From Micrasema longulum (taxonomy: Eukaryota > Arthropoda > Insecta > Trichoptera > Brachycentridae), in NCBI GenBank assembly GCA_022494885.1, contig JAGVSM010004556.1, positions 1 through 64,000 of the forward strand: 64,000 bases of DNA, in the 5' to 3' direction. The position numbers and the translations under genes are program-made. Positions 10,376 to 21,685 of the stretch are shown in pieces. A model generated the notes under the pieces. The model saw only the letters and a program-made list of their open reading frames with translations, did not search any database and had not been told where the DNA came from. The first letter of the stretch is position 1; every line of letters begins with the position of its first letter.

Positions 10376-10379
10376 TTAA

Positions 10380-10500
10380 TGGAAGAGATTTGAGTGGGAA
10401 ACTCCTTGATGATTTTCCAAATAATGTAAATTACCGATTTGTGTTTTCTCTTTTTTTAATTAAATGTAAACCGAAAGTTTAAGTTTTAAGTTTACCGTAT
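10380..10500 (+). pseudogene. Jockey-like LINE tail (LINE-D) fragment
   Basis: GAGATTTGAGTGGGAAACTC followed by CTTGATGATTTTCCAAATA matches the tail at 12,530-12,575. It lies directly after the TTAA foldback. Confidence 0.45.
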
Positions 10501-10502
10501 TA

Positions 10503-11118
10503 ATGCGCCATATATTTAAAAAATGCGTTTTTATTTTTCTGATCCCATATAATAATAATATTAGGCTTAGTATCAGGCGTGGAAAAAAATACATTCTATC
10601 ACTACATCACAATATTTTGAATAATCCCGCTTCGCCTGTTTATCTGAGAGAGCTCTTCCAACCTCTATCACAACATGGACTATCTCTTCGCTCTAGTAAA
10701 GGAAAAACCCTGTTAAAACCCTTTTGCCGCCCTAATTTTCGAGCCGCCTCTTTCACTGTAGTAGCTGCTCGATCGTGGAATAATTTACCTACTAATGTAA
10801 GAGACGCTCCTTCTCTATTTACATTAAAATAATGATTGAAATATCACTTTCAAAACGTTTGAAATGTTCATTTCTCGTTCTTTTTTCCTTTCCATCACCT
10901 CTCCTTTCCTTTTTTCGTAGTAAAAATAAGTTTTTAGTTGATTTTAGTTTGAATTTTTTGTATAAAATTATAATATTCTGCACAATTATCTAGAATATCT
11001 GTAATTATAATTCTCTCAAATTAAACGGTTTGGGAAGGTAGGAAGAAACTGCCTTAAGGCAATATGCCCACCCTTATATGTATATAAATTGTTTATGTAT
11101 ATAATTGTCAAATAAATG
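10503..11118 (+). pseudogene. CR1/jockey-like LINE C-terminus and 3' UTR
   Basis: The frame 10,503-10,832 ends with FTVVAARSWNNLPTNVRDAPSLF, the typical end of CR1/L2/jockey reverse transcriptases (AxxWNxLP, then APSLxxFK). The catalytic palm is absent, so the copy is 5'-truncated. The 3' UTR has a hairpin (CTGCC-TTAA-GGCAA near 11,049-11,061) followed by GCCCACCCTTATATGTAT and AAATAAA. The same 3' end occurs at 62,270-62,385. Confidence 0.75.
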
Positions 11119-11124
11119 TTTATC

Positions 11125-11640
11125 ACAAGAGGCAAAAATAGCAGTTCACAATGGAGTCCTGGTCTCGACCCTGATGTATGGGAGCGAAGTATGGACTTGG
11201 AAAAGCAGGGATGAAAGTAGGTTTAATGCTGTTGAAATGCGATCTCTCAGGCAAATGTGTGGGTTAATCTTTGTACGATAAATGCATAAATGTCGAGATC
11301 CGTACATTATGTAAGGCTGAGATAAGCATTTTCGACAAAATCAAGAAAGGAGCTCTGCGCTGGTTTGGACATGTAGATCGAATGGACAGCAAAAGAATGA
11401 ACACTAAGAATATTTACAATGCGAATGTTGATGGATGCAGAAATAGAGGAAGACTGAGAAAGTCATGGCATGACCAAATCCAACAAATACTTGAAGATAG
11501 ACATCTTAAAAATCGGAAAAATCTGCGCGCGTGTATGAGAAGATGTATGAATGTAGAGGAAGCGAGCTCTGTATGCAAAAAAAGAGTGATGTGGCTTTCT
11601 ATTCTCTCTGCCTACCCTTACGGAGAAATGTCGTGATGGT
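11125..11640 (+). pseudogene. RTE-like LINE (LINE-B), longest C-terminal copy
   Basis: Reads AVHNGVLVSTLMYGSEVWTW and AVEMRSLRQMCG, then after a frameshift near 11,270 continues INVEIRTLCKAEISIFDKIK, KGALRWFGHVDRMDS, NIYNANVDGCRNRGRLRK, WHDQIQQILED and MRRCMNVEEASSVC, ending YPYGEMS-stop at 11,636. These are C-terminal blocks of lepidopteran-type endonuclease/reverse-transcriptase LINEs, past the YxDD catalytic region. It is 5'-truncated, as expected for target-primed insertion. Confidence 0.8.
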
Positions 11641-12060
11641 TTGTGTTTGTTATGTATATTTTATGACGGGGGCGCGTGGGTTGGTTTGAGGTTAAATGAG
11701 AAAGATGGATTATAATTGAAGTTATTTATTAAGTAGTTACATACGAGTTGCATCCTATTATCTTGTACAGAAGGAATTTACAAAAGCGAACACTAGCGGA
11801 GAGCTGTAGGCAGATGACGCGAAATGCCAAGATGAAATGTAGTGAGTTTTTCCGATGCACTGTGTTTAATATCTTGTCCGGGCTGACGTTGCAGCGGACT
11901 ACGCGTTGCGGGCCAAAGCGGAGTTCGAACCTGCCAACCTCACGGCTGTTGGTGTTGCTCGGCACAATATAAATGTTAAATAAATCATTATATTATAATA
12001 TTTGTGGTGATACACTCGTATGTTTTTGTTAACTCATTACTCGTTCCAAGTCAACACAGG
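11641..12060 (-). mobile_element. R445 retroposon, second copy
   Basis: Closely similar to 6643-7087 over about 420 bases, and also placed immediately after a LINE-B 3' end. A minus-strand frame of 78 codons (11,965-11,729) is open in both copies. No second target repeat is found on the right side here. Confidence 0.65.
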
Positions 12061-12199
12061 ACTTTTAGTCCCATGGAGTTGAGACTCATGATTTATTTCT
12101 ATTATACTAAAAAATGTGTAATAAACTATTTATAAGTAAATAAAATAAATTCATTTTGATAAAATGCAATAAGTTTGAATATATCATTTTTCGAGGATT

Positions 12200-12800
12200 T
12201 TCTAGTTTCACATCGAACTATCGTTTTTTTCAATTAAATTCATTTACATTCGTCTGATGTTCAATAATATATTTCGATGTGCTCCAATATATCCGTCCAA
12301 ACAGTTGTTCGAATGCTTGACGGTACTAGATGTTAGAAAACTCTGCCTACAAAAAGCATCGACAAATTAACTTCTAGTTGAATAATAAGGAGAGATCTAA
12401 GCAAAATATTCGTACCACTTTTGGTCAAAAGCACCTTTCCTTTATTGCACCGAGAGTATTCAATATTTTTAAAGAACGTATTAAAACCTTAAGAATATGA
12501 CCTATTTTCAACACAAAGAAGTGGATTTTCTTAACGAGAGCGAATTAAGTAGGAAACTCCTTGATTATTTTTCAAATACTTTTTATGTTTTTTATTTTTT
12601 TTTCATGTAAATCCAATGTTTATATTTGTTATTTTCATATTAACGTGGCATGTGTTTTTAAAAATATTATGTCTGATTTTGTATAATATTTGTTGTGATA
12701 ATATACTGTTGTAGTTCATTATTCGTCCCAATTTATTATAGGAATTTGTCACATGGAGTTGGGACTTGTGTCTTAAAAATTGACAAATGAAGTACTGTGA
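12200..12800 (+). pseudogene. Jockey-like LINE tail (LINE-D)
   Basis: A decayed frame reads RTTFGQKHLSFIAPRVFNIF (about 12,412-12,472) and WIFLNESELSRKLLDYFSN (12,522-12,578). The first block resembles TSFEQRSFSFMAPRISN in the copy at 49,201-49,695. The 3' UTR includes CACATGGAGTTGGGACTTGT and ends in AAACAAACAAA. 5'-truncated and interrupted. Confidence 0.55.
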
Positions 12801-12998
12801 ATAAACAAACAAATGAATGGCATAATTGTGGTATTTTAATAAAACATCTACACAAGCACACAAATTGAAATACTATAAACATAAAGCTTTTTTAAAGTGA
12901 TTTGAAAAAAATTACTTCCAATACTAAGTTATATATTAAAAGAAGCGTATTATAATTTGGACGTTTTATTTTAATACTTTCTGACATTTTTTATTTTA

Positions 12999-13108
12999 TT
13001 AATTTAACTTTTTTAAAATAATATAAATAGTTCATCAGAGGTATTATTGCCAAATAGCAATTTCTTCCAACCAACCAATTACATTAAAGTGTTATTTACA
13101 TAATTAAT
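12999..13108 (-). mobile_element. LINE-A 3' UTR end (outer half of a split copy)
   Basis: Contains the LINE-A terminal hairpin (here TTGCCAAATAGCAATTTC on the plus strand) and CCAACCAACCAATTA. The rest of this copy resumes at 13,826; the two halves are separated by an insertion. Confidence 0.7.
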
Positions 13109-13825
13109 ATAATAAAAAAATACTTACTTGTTTATTTTTATTACCTTTTACTTCTTTTTTTATTTTTTACTATTATATCAAATTGCATTGTAGTATTGGC
13201 AAATACGTATTTCATTAATAAATATTTTTATTTCTTCTTTTTTCGCGATAGTAAATGCTTGCTTGTTTATTAATTTAACTTAAATTTGTGTTTAGTGCTT
13301 AACGTAACACTTTATTTACTGTGTTTGCTTTACATAATTGATTTCATAAGCTTATATCTTTGCATGTTTTGTTAATATGCTTACTGTTTTTTCTTGCATA
13401 CATTTGTTATTACCTATTGTTTTTTTTTTTTTTACTTTGTAAAACTTTTTATTATATCCTTTCTAACTAATTTCACACATTTTTTCTGTATATTCTGTGT
13501 ATATTATTTAGTGTGTTAGCATGTATTTTATTTGTATTTTTTGTAAATGCCTTTTAGGCGTTAATGAACAAAATAAAATTAAAAAAAAATAACATTATTT
13601 CAATAGGTGCGAAGGTTTTCACGGTCACTGTTATCAATATTATGTATCTTTTTTACTGCTGACTGTGACACGGTACAAATTACTAGTACATAAACACATA
13701 CATTTCTCTATAAAACACACAGTTTTTCCTGAAGATGGCTCCTGCAATGGTAGCCGAAACGTCGGATCAAATCCAACATACACGGTATCACCCAAAAAAT
13801 ATACATAATATTGTTAACATTATTT
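13109..13825. mobile_element. 0.7-kb insertion splitting LINE-A, carrying hammerhead-like copy H
   Basis: The LINE-A 3' UTR stops at about 13,108 and resumes at about 13,826, so the intervening sequence arrived later. It is very AT-rich and includes a LINE-like 3' end (GCCTTTTAGGCGTTAATG then A runs near 13,549-13,590). It also holds inverted copies of TGTTATCAATATTATGTAT (13,638 and about 13,815) around the motif at 13,729-13,763. Confidence 0.5.
13729..13763 (+). other. Hammerhead-like motif (copy H)
   Basis: CTGAAGA + T + GGCT...AGCC hairpin + GAAAC + GTC. Core and hairpin are intact. The helix III hexamer is shortened compared with the other copies. Confidence 0.55.
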
Positions 13826-14190
13826 CAAGTTTTAAATCACATTCAATAGAAAATACAATTTAAAAAACACCAAAGATATATAAAAATTGACATTACAGTA
13901 TTTGTAAATAAATTACCTTGAATCAATACTCGTACTCAATAGAAAAAAAGAATAAATAGGAAACAGGCAATGAGGATAGATTAAGGAAGAGAAAGAGGGT
14001 GTTTTTTTCTTCAGACGTGATTTAAACTGAGATATTGTTTTAAGATTTTTGATAGTGGAAGGGAGTTGATTCTACAGCCCTAGCCGCATGGATACTTTAT
14101 GTATGAGTGAGAGAAGAAAGAGGAATTGTGGATTCACAGAAAGACGTAGAAGAAATGGAATAATTTCTTTGTAAAGGAAAAATAAGAAAC
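13826..14190 (-). pseudogene. LINE-A C-terminus and proximal 3' UTR (inner half of split copy)
   Basis: Minus strand encodes a degraded form of IHNSSFFSxSYSV and ARLWNHLP-like sequence (14,150-14,050) and SRLKK, followed by UTR matching LINE-A at 19,870-20,490. CR1/L2-like reverse-transcriptase tail. Confidence 0.65.
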
Positions 14191-15015
14191 CCGCTGACAA
14201 GCCGGTTTTGCGGTTTAGTGGGTTTCATTATTTTTTCTTTTATATTTTTTTCTGTTCATGTTTAGCTTCTTAAATAAAAATAAATACAAAAAAATAGCAC
14301 AAAATTAAATAAAACATTTAAATTAAATAAAGATTACAGCTACGAAAAGAAAAAAAAAATTGTTTATAAAATATGAAGAAACTAAACTAAATTAATTACT
14401 CCATAGTCAATCATTTTGATACAAAATATCAATCGTGAGAATCGGTCTCAGATGCCTAATTATGAAGGTAAAAGCGCTTGTTAGTCAATAAGAAAAAAAT
14501 AGCAGTAACATTTCAAAAAGTTTAATTGATACTTTGAATCAAGATTTTCAAAAGCAATTATTATTTAAAAACAAACAAAGCTTATTTAAATCAACAATGA
14601 CGTGGTTCAAAATGTTTTCTTATGTTTAAAAGTCTTATTATCGTTTGTGTATATAATTAGTTAACTGCACCTTATTATTAAAAAAATCAAAACAAATTGT
14701 CATCAACTTTGTGCCCACTTTATATTTAGTTACATTGAATATTTCCCATTCATTTTTTATCAATAAAATGTATCCCGTAGCCTAGTTAGCATTTAACGTG
14801 TCATTATCTCTTGCGAGTAATTCCTTGAATGTTTTAAATGATTCTCTGAGATATGTAATTACTTTTTTTCAGAAGTCGAAAGGCAATTATGTGTCAAGGA
14901 ATAATATACAAAACGTTTAAAGTTTTTGAGACGTTATTTTTAAGACTTGATGTCTGATAATTTGTACTTACTTACTCACATGTATATTTTTACTGAGTTG
15001 TGTATTCTCTGTATA
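14191..15015. other. No gene recognised
   Basis: AT-rich with no coding frame or recognisable element end. Confidence 0.45.
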
Positions 15016-15017
15016 GT

Positions 15018-15046
15018 CTGAAGATGCTCGTTAGAGGGTGAAAGCT
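15018..15046 (+). other. Hammerhead-like motif (copy I)
   Basis: CTGAAGA + T + GCTC/GGGT hairpin (two G-U pairs) + GAAAGC. Helix III pairing is not clear, so this is a weak copy. Confidence 0.35.
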
Positions 15047-15186
15047 TCAACGAATCAAATAAATTATGCATATTCATCGTCCACCCGAAAAAACAATATT
15101 TACGTTTATTTAAGATTTTGTTTAATTCAGTGTAAAACTTTTCTCTTAATATAAAATTTGCTACCGAAAACTTAAAACCAAGTAAA

Positions 15187-15362
15187 GATAAGTTCGCCTC
15201 GTTCTGTAGTGGTTGGTACGTTTTCCTACCATTCTTAGGTACTAGGTTAGATTTCCGGTGGATCGGACGTGAACTATTGGTTATAAAGATTCTTCAACAC
15301 TGTTTTTTTTTTAACGTGACTGGCACATGAAACGTAAGATCACCTTACGTTACATGCTAAAA
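15187..15362 (+). mobile_element. SINE1-related copy
   Basis: The head has TCTGTAGTGGTTGGTACG and a decayed B box (AGGTTAGATTTCC). The body has GACTGGCACATGAAACGTAAG. It abuts a LINE-C reverse-transcriptase fragment. Confidence 0.55.
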
Positions 15363-15363
15363 T

Positions 15364-15860
15364 ATGATCACAATACTACTACTACTTGGACTAGAGATAG
15401 ATAATTATTCTTATGCTGAAATAGAGTCAATGTTAAATATTTCTAGTCTACAAAAACGTAGAACTAATATTGACTCCATATATATGTTCGGTATACTAAA
15501 TGGTATAATCGATGTTCCATCATTACTGGGACAAGTAAAATTCAATATACCGACTCGTAGATTGAGAAACAATGAAGTACAGTTCATCGATCAGCATAGA
15601 ACAAACTATGGCCTAAATTCTCAAATGACCCGCCTTTGTCGTATTGTTAACTCAAGACAAGATCTGGACTTTTTTGGTTCAAGTTTACAACGATTTAAAC
15701 AAGCACTAAATTAATAGTCCAGATCTTGTCTCGATGTCCCTTATGTTTGTCAATGTTTCTTTCTTTTTTTAAAAATATTTTGAACTATTCTTTTATTGTA
15801 ATATTTAAACCTTATAAATTGTGTACATGGACAATGTCCGTTAATAAATAAATAAATAAA
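15364..15860 (+). pseudogene. LINE-C reverse-transcriptase C-terminus and 3' UTR
   Basis: A frame of about 116 codons has SLQKRRTNIDSIYMFGILNG, DVPSLLGQVKFNIPTRRLR, RTNYGLNSQMTRL and DLDFFGSSLQRFKQALN-stop. These match the last blocks of non-LTR reverse transcriptases (jockey-superfamily type). Relatives are at 30,333, 33,965, 38,715, 48,370 and 59,150. The 3' UTR ends with a GGACAATGTCC hairpin and AAAT repeats. The frame is intact but 5'-truncated, so it cannot make an enzyme. Confidence 0.75.
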
Positions 15861-15864
15861 TACT

Positions 15865-16015
15865 ACTAATACTACTACTATCACGCCATTTCTCCGTAGG
15901 GGTTGGCAGAGAGAATGGACCGCCACACACGTCTATCCTGGCATATATTCCTAGCTTCTTCCATATTTACACATTTTGTCAGACATGCCCTTCGGTTCTG
16001 TCTGCTTTTGAAATC
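15865..16015 (-). pseudogene. LINE-B tail with (TAG)n end
   Basis: Minus strand reads a decayed MNVEEA-like and RRVWRSILSAxP block ending GGCGTGATAGTAG, then TAG repeats. It resembles 49,716-49,925 and lies tail-to-tail with the LINE-C copy. Confidence 0.65.
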
Positions 16016-16314
16016 ACAAATGCAGAGCTTTATGCACCATTGGATGTAGATACGGGGACGATGTCATACTTTATTTTAAAGTTTAATGTTTGATCGCTTT
16101 TTACGACTTCAGCAACATACTTGAAAATATCATATCACAAAAATTAATAAATGAATTAAAATGATTATTTTTAGTTATAATAACTTATGTGCAAACATTA
16201 AATTTAAATTAAAAATACTTGGTACGCTTCTCACATTACTTAGTAAACCACAAAAAAACATTAAATATGGTTAAATAATAAAATCGTCCCTTGGTGTACC
16301 TCCACTTATGTATC

Positions 16315-16490
16315 GTATGTTGGAATATAGGATGGAAGAGTTGAGGAAATGTGGATGTTCAAACATAGGCAGAATGGTGAATGTTACATAGTGTGTAAAG
16401 TGGCCACTTAAACCAGCCAATGACAGGTCATAAGCCCTGTAAATGCCTAGACTTCCATATTCCCTTCTCAAAAAATTTTTCCCTCTCTGT
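16315..16490 (-). mobile_element. FB1 repeat fragment
   Basis: Carries GAAGAGTTGAGGAAATGTGG, AAACATAGGCAGAATGGTG, GTGGCCACTTAAACCAGCC and GACTTCCATATTCCCTTCTC, the FB1 order in reverse. Confidence 0.8.
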
Positions 16491-16746
16491 TGAAATAAAT
16501 TTAAACAAGTTTTTTTTATTTAAAACTTATATTCAAGTTATAAATTCCATCAAAATTGACAAAAAAATACATAATAAATCTTCGTGTCAAAGATTTTTCT
16601 TTCAAGTCTTACTAACTTCCCAACTTTCTTATCTTTTCAACTCGCGACTACGTTAAAAGATTTGTTTCATGATTATGATAAAATTATAAATAAACTTATC
16701 AATGAAACTTCTTGGTTTAGTTTTACTTTGTATTATTTTGACTAAC

Positions 16747-16776
16747 GAGCGCTTTCGCCTAAGTAGGCATCTTCAA
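16747..16776 (-). other. Hammerhead-like motif (copy J)
   Basis: Minus strand: TTGAAGA + T + GCCTA-CT-TAGGC + GAAA-GC-GC-TC. The hairpin is perfect. Helix III uses G-C in place of C-G, a paired change against the other copies. C3 of the core is T. Confidence 0.5.
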
Positions 16777-16799
16777 GACTGGTGAATTGTTTACAACAT

Positions 16800-17990
16800 T
16801 TACAGTTTTTATACTACGCTTAACATAGTTTGGAGATAAGATCAAATAAGTATTTTAACAGGGGACAGAAACATAAATATTTACAACTAGTTTGCTAAAC
16901 AGTTCATTTTTGGGAGTTTTTGGACTGAGCTCGAGATTAAGCTTTTATTATATAAAAGGTGAGAAATTAACATATGGCGAAATACAACAGAGTGGGAAAT
17001 ACACATTTTAAATGATAAAGATAGCACAATACTTGATTTTTGACTGGGAAGTTTACATACCTATAGATGATTTTTAAATTTTAATTTGATTTGTTATAAG
17101 AAACATTTGTTTAATTTTGCAAACTCGTATATTATTACTTTAGTATGTTATTCCACAATCTTTAATTTATCTTTATAAATGTACAATAATTATGAGTCGT
17201 GTCATTACGATTGGTATTGTACATTGATTTACAAAGGCCGTTGAAATGTGCTCATCAGTAAACCACGCTCCATTTCAAAATCATTGAATTCTTTTGTAAA
17301 TGATTATTATTCAATAAATCATTGCTAAAATCACTCCCTCGCCCGACGACACAACTTTTGTTTTGGTTGATCAATTTTCAGTGGTTCTCAAAAAATAATG
17401 AAGCGCTATTTTTAGTATGCTCAAATGTTTGTATATTGTAAACGAATAAAAAATTAAGCTCTTTAACACAAATATTAATGTATGAGTTGAAGAAACATAG
17501 ATTTCCAAACACAGGCAAAATTTTATCATGCATATTTTTTTAATTTTATTATTTTTTTTATATAGGAGTTGCTTTATTGTTTACCTTGCTTATAATATAT
17601 AAGCTTTATATTTCAAAAGTGAATTTTTCTGCAATTATTTGCAAGTTCTTTAAATTTATCTAAACTGTTGGGATCAGGAGGGATATACTAATGTGGGCCA
17701 ATCAGGAACTTCTCAGCATTTACTCATGTAGAGAGGAAACCACTTAAAACTCTTCAGGAGAAGCCGGCCTGTTGGCAGTAGTCAACAGGCCTTCCGTTCC
17801 ACTAGAGGAGTGTTCGGCATTTTCTTCCCTACTTTGGTTTATTTTACCAATTGCCTGCACTATATTGACCATGTATAATACTACCTCTCGTGTGAGTTTA
17901 TTATTAGCTATCACCGATAGGATGTCGCAAAGATCTTGAATGTTTTTTTTTATCCATTACTTCACAGCAATATTTTTCAGGTACCACTCA
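16800..17990. other. No gene recognised
   Basis: AT-rich. A GC-richer stretch at 17,680-17,830 has AACTTCTCAGC and GGCCTGTTGGCAGTAGTC without a recognisable frame. Confidence 0.4.
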
Positions 17991-18029
17991 AAGAGCAATG
18001 AAATATTGTAGTATAGGACCATATTTGAA

Positions 18030-18190
18030 ATATTTTTTTCACGTCCACCCTGTAAGAAATCGAATCTAGAACTTCAAACACAGAAGGCCAACATGCCAAC
18101 TTGTATACTACGAGGCGCATTAAAGCCCATTCGGTTTCCATTTTGTGGACTTTTACCTGAGAGTAGCTATCTAGTCAAGAACACTCGTCC
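18030..18190 (-). mobile_element. tRNA-derived SINE head (SINE1-like), reverse
   Basis: Minus strand has GTTGGCATGTTGGCCTTC and a B-box-like GATTCGATTTCTTAC, then GGGTGGACGTGAA. A similar piece lies at 36,890-36,990. Confidence 0.5.
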
Positions 18191-18199
18191 AGGGTTTTA

Positions 18200-18785
18200 A
18201 TTATTTTTCGCATACATAACTGTATTTCTCCCGCCTATATGAAATACATTTTGCATCAATAAGTAAAAAATAATGATGATAACTTTGTTATAAGATTCAT
18301 TCACTGCCAAGCAAAACTTTGTTCGCGATGCACTTAAAAACCGTTTTTGTTTATTAAATATGCATTAAAATTTTGGGAACCTTTAAATTAACGCTTTCAC
18401 ACCGGTACTTTAATTCAAGATGGCACAATTAACCCCGGCGAGCCAAATAGAATCACACAGCTAAAAGCGTGCAAACTCTTTGTCATTATTTGAAAGTACA
18501 TTTTCATCCCTGATTTATGTTCAGGGGTACATACGACCACTCAACACATATCCTGGGGACATATTTGAAAACATTTTAATAAATAAACTGATTTACAAAA
18601 GTGTTTATTATACGTACTTTTGAAAGAGGCGAATTCGGGGAAGACAGAAAATAAAAAGTTTTATGGAACCCTAAATTTTATTTTTAATGTTTTTGGAGAT
18701 AACGATTAATTAATAAAAACAAGTAATATAATTTATACTTATTTGTTTATAAATTTATATGAACCACTTAATTTTTTTAATTACA
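18200..18785. other. No gene recognised
   Basis: AT-rich sequence, no frames or boundaries found. Confidence 0.45.
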
Positions 18786-18789
18786 CTTC

Positions 18790-18821
18790 GACCGGTTTCG
18801 AGGTTTCTACCTCATCGTCGG
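18790..18821 (-). other. Hammerhead-like motif (copy E)
   Basis: Minus strand: CCGACGA + T + GAGGT-agaa-ACCTC + GAAAC-CG-GTC. The 5-bp stem is perfect and the ACCGGT hexamer before C is intact. U4 of the core is C. Confidence 0.55.
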
Positions 18822-19290
18822 GAATTTAACTAACTTATAACTACACGCGTTGCTATTTATATAATAAAATATTGTATGAAAGAGACAGAAAATTGAAAGA
18901 AAGAGAGAGAAAGAAGATAAAATAAATCATAACGGGAATAGTTTTAAAAGAGGACTCGAAGTTAAATTTAATTGATTATTTATTATTTGAAGTTTTTGAT
19001 TAATGGCTTAACTAATTTCTAATCGTTCTAAATTATCTAAACGAAAACCATTTTTATTGACATGCAAAATTTCTACACACGTTTCTTCATGGTTTCGGAT
19101 ATAAGATGATTTGCGAATTCCGAAAAATTTTTATTACTCAGACATCTTATATGTTCTTTGATTCTAACTTTAAATTTGAGATTATAAGATCAAACATTTT
19201 AATTGATGTTAGTACATATACAAATTATACTACGGTGATGGTAAAGATGAATGTGTATTTTAGTATTTGCATGTTGGTGTAGCGAGAGTC

Positions 19291-19324
19291 CTGACGAAGA
19301 GAAAGGTACAAATCGAAACCGGTA
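19291..19324 (+). other. Hammerhead-like motif, CCGGTA subfamily (copy B)
   Basis: CTGACGA core and GAAACCGGTA are intact, but the hairpin (AGAGAAAGGTACAAAT) has lost pairing compared with 46,889. Flanks match copies A and C. Confidence 0.5.
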
Positions 19325-19879
19325 GACATAAAAAGTAGGTATGTGTAATATAGTCAAATTTACTGAGATTAGTTAAAAACAAATAAATTTAATAGCATTG
19401 CTGTCAAACATTTTATGAAATGTTAGTAAATTAGTATTATTTATTTAAAAATTACACTTAACTTAGAAACTTATAGCTTAATACATACATACGTGTTATT
19501 TAAATGAGCTTCAAATATTCAAGAAATCAAATGTTTTATATGTTACCAGATGTTAGCAAAAAAATAATCATCTAAAACCTAAGTTTGTAAAAAAAAAATG
19601 ATGCTGAAATTGGAAAGAGAGCATTGTGAAAAATTGCATAAACATATTTTTATAAGTTAGAAAACATATATTATTATTTATTTGTAAGCCGTCGCTTTAT
19701 ACTTTGGTTTTTGTCTTATTTGATGAATAATTTATTTTTGCATAAAAAATATTTTTTCAGAAACAGGTTTCACCTAGTAAGGCAGAAAGTTAAAACTTGT
19801 TTTAAAGAAATCTGTAACATTGAAAAAAAATATCATCAACAGTAAGCCTCCCTTTAATGGAGGCACTATATTTTATTTT

Positions 19880-20500
19880 TTTATTTTATTTTATTTAACT
19901 TTTTGTACATAATGTTATTTGTACATTGGCGGGCTTATTGCCAAATGGCAATTTCTTCCAACCAACCAATTAAATAAAAGTTTTATTTTTATAATTCAAG
20001 TTACAGAACATATTCAATAGAAAAAAAAAAGATTAAAAAGCTGAAAATATATAAAAATAGAAATAAACGTATTTGTTTATAAATTACCTTAAATCAAAAC
20101 TATTACTCAATGGGGAAAAGGAAAAAAAGCGGAAAGAGGAAAAAAGAAAGGAGGAGAGATTAAGGAAGAGAAAGGAGATGTTTTTTCAGACGTGATTTAA
20201 ACAGAGATAATGTAGTAACATCTTTGATGGTGGGTGGGAGATGATTCCACAGTCGAGCCGCATGGACACTATATGAGTTAGAGAAGAAAGAGGAATTGTG
20301 GATGGGTATTAAGAGAGTGCCTTGAGAATTAGAACGAAGAGGTAAACCATGAACTGATAAGCGTTGAAATTTTTCACACAGGTATATAGGAGCGTTAGGA
20401 CTATGAAGTACATTGAACAGAAGTGAGAGGGAGTGATAGTCTGATAGTCATATGATAGTCACTATACGGATATGATAGTCACTATACGGTGAAGTAAACG
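19880..20500 (-). pseudogene. LINE-A C-terminus and 3' UTR, best copy
   Basis: The minus strand reads NAPIYLCEKFQRLSVHGLPL, RSNSQGTLLIPIHNSSFF, AARLWNHLPPTIKD and LFKSRLKKHLLSLP-stop without a break (about 20,410-20,170). This is the far C-terminus of a CR1/L2-like reverse transcriptase. The 3' UTR ends in a perfect hairpin (TTGCC-ATTT-GGCAA) plus AGCCCGCC and A-rich tail. A short tandem duplication (ATATGATAGTCACTATACGG) lies near 20,450-20,490. Confidence 0.8.
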
Positions 20501-21570
20501 AAGTTTGGTACCTAAGCCTTGCAACACATAGCTTTCAAGCAGTTTAATCAATTGTCGTGGGGGCTTTGAGTACCATTTTCAAAAAATAATACTCGTAATA
20601 CGATATGTGAATAAAAATAGTTTTTCCAGAAAAAAAAATAATGAAGTATTTTGCATATTGCATGCATATTTAATTATAAATTTTAAAAATAATATTACAA
20701 TATTTTTTTTAGATTAAGTTGTCCATTTAAAATATATCATTTTAAAATTTACATTCTTCTTTTGTAAATAATATTTTAAAGTGAAAATACGTCATTTTCA
20801 TCTACCAAATAAAAAAATTATTTAAAAAAAAAAATCTTAAAATACAGTAACTTTTTTTAAAATTCTTCATTCTGAGCATTATAAAAACATTAAAAACGTT
20901 GAGTTCCATATCAACTAGATTGAACATAATTCAAAACCAAATAAATATATTACGCCTTGCGAAACGTATACAGCGTTATACACTCATGTAAAGTGATAAT
21001 TAATTTCAATGATTACGTTTTCTTACGATAACGTGTGACACCATTTAAAAATATTTTACAACTGCAGTCTAGTTAGGATTTAAAACTCCGTATAATTCGC
21101 CTTCGTAATATTCACCCAATACGCCCCCTGTAAACATGATTGGGGTTAAAATCATTCAATGGAATCGATATTAACATTAAAAACTGATAATTGACTCTCT
21201 AAGGGAGAGTCACGTGTCGACATAACATCATTTTTTACTCTACATATCCCGAAGCGCAATTCGATTTAAACAAAACACGCTTCTCCTCTACATGTTGCCA
21301 GTTATTTGTTTTGTTTGCCGAATGTCTCCGTGTTTGACGTTTGTCGGACATGTTTTTTCTTCTTTGGCGCTCTTTTGTTTTTCGCGCGTGCGCATTTGTT
21401 TGTTCTGACTACTCCGCGGGAGGGACTACTTTGTATTGTTTGTTTGTAATTATTGGCGCGATTGAATTAAGGTGAAAGCACGCGACACAGTTTGATTTTC
21501 TGAGGATTACAGTTTGTGGGAAAAGAAGCGACGCTTTAATAAGGGTTTTAATAAATAAATGAAGTAAATT
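20501..21570. other. No gene recognised; small palindrome at about 21,194
   Basis: TGACTCTC-taag-GGAGAGTCA forms a short hairpin near 21,193-21,214. A GC-richer patch at 21,290-21,480 with CGCGCGTGCGCA has no supportable gene. Confidence 0.4.
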
Positions 21571-21685
21571 ATCGCATACAGATCTCGCTTCCTCCACATT
21601 CATACATCTTTTCATGCACGCGTGACGATTATTCCGACCTTTGGCATGTCTATCTTCAAGTATTTGTTGGATTTGTCATGCAATG
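21571..21685 (-). pseudogene. LINE-B tail, distal half of a split copy
   Basis: Reads QIQQILEDRHAKGRNNRHAC-like and MKRCMNVEEARSVC on the minus strand. The proximal half resumes at 22,259. Confidence 0.75.
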
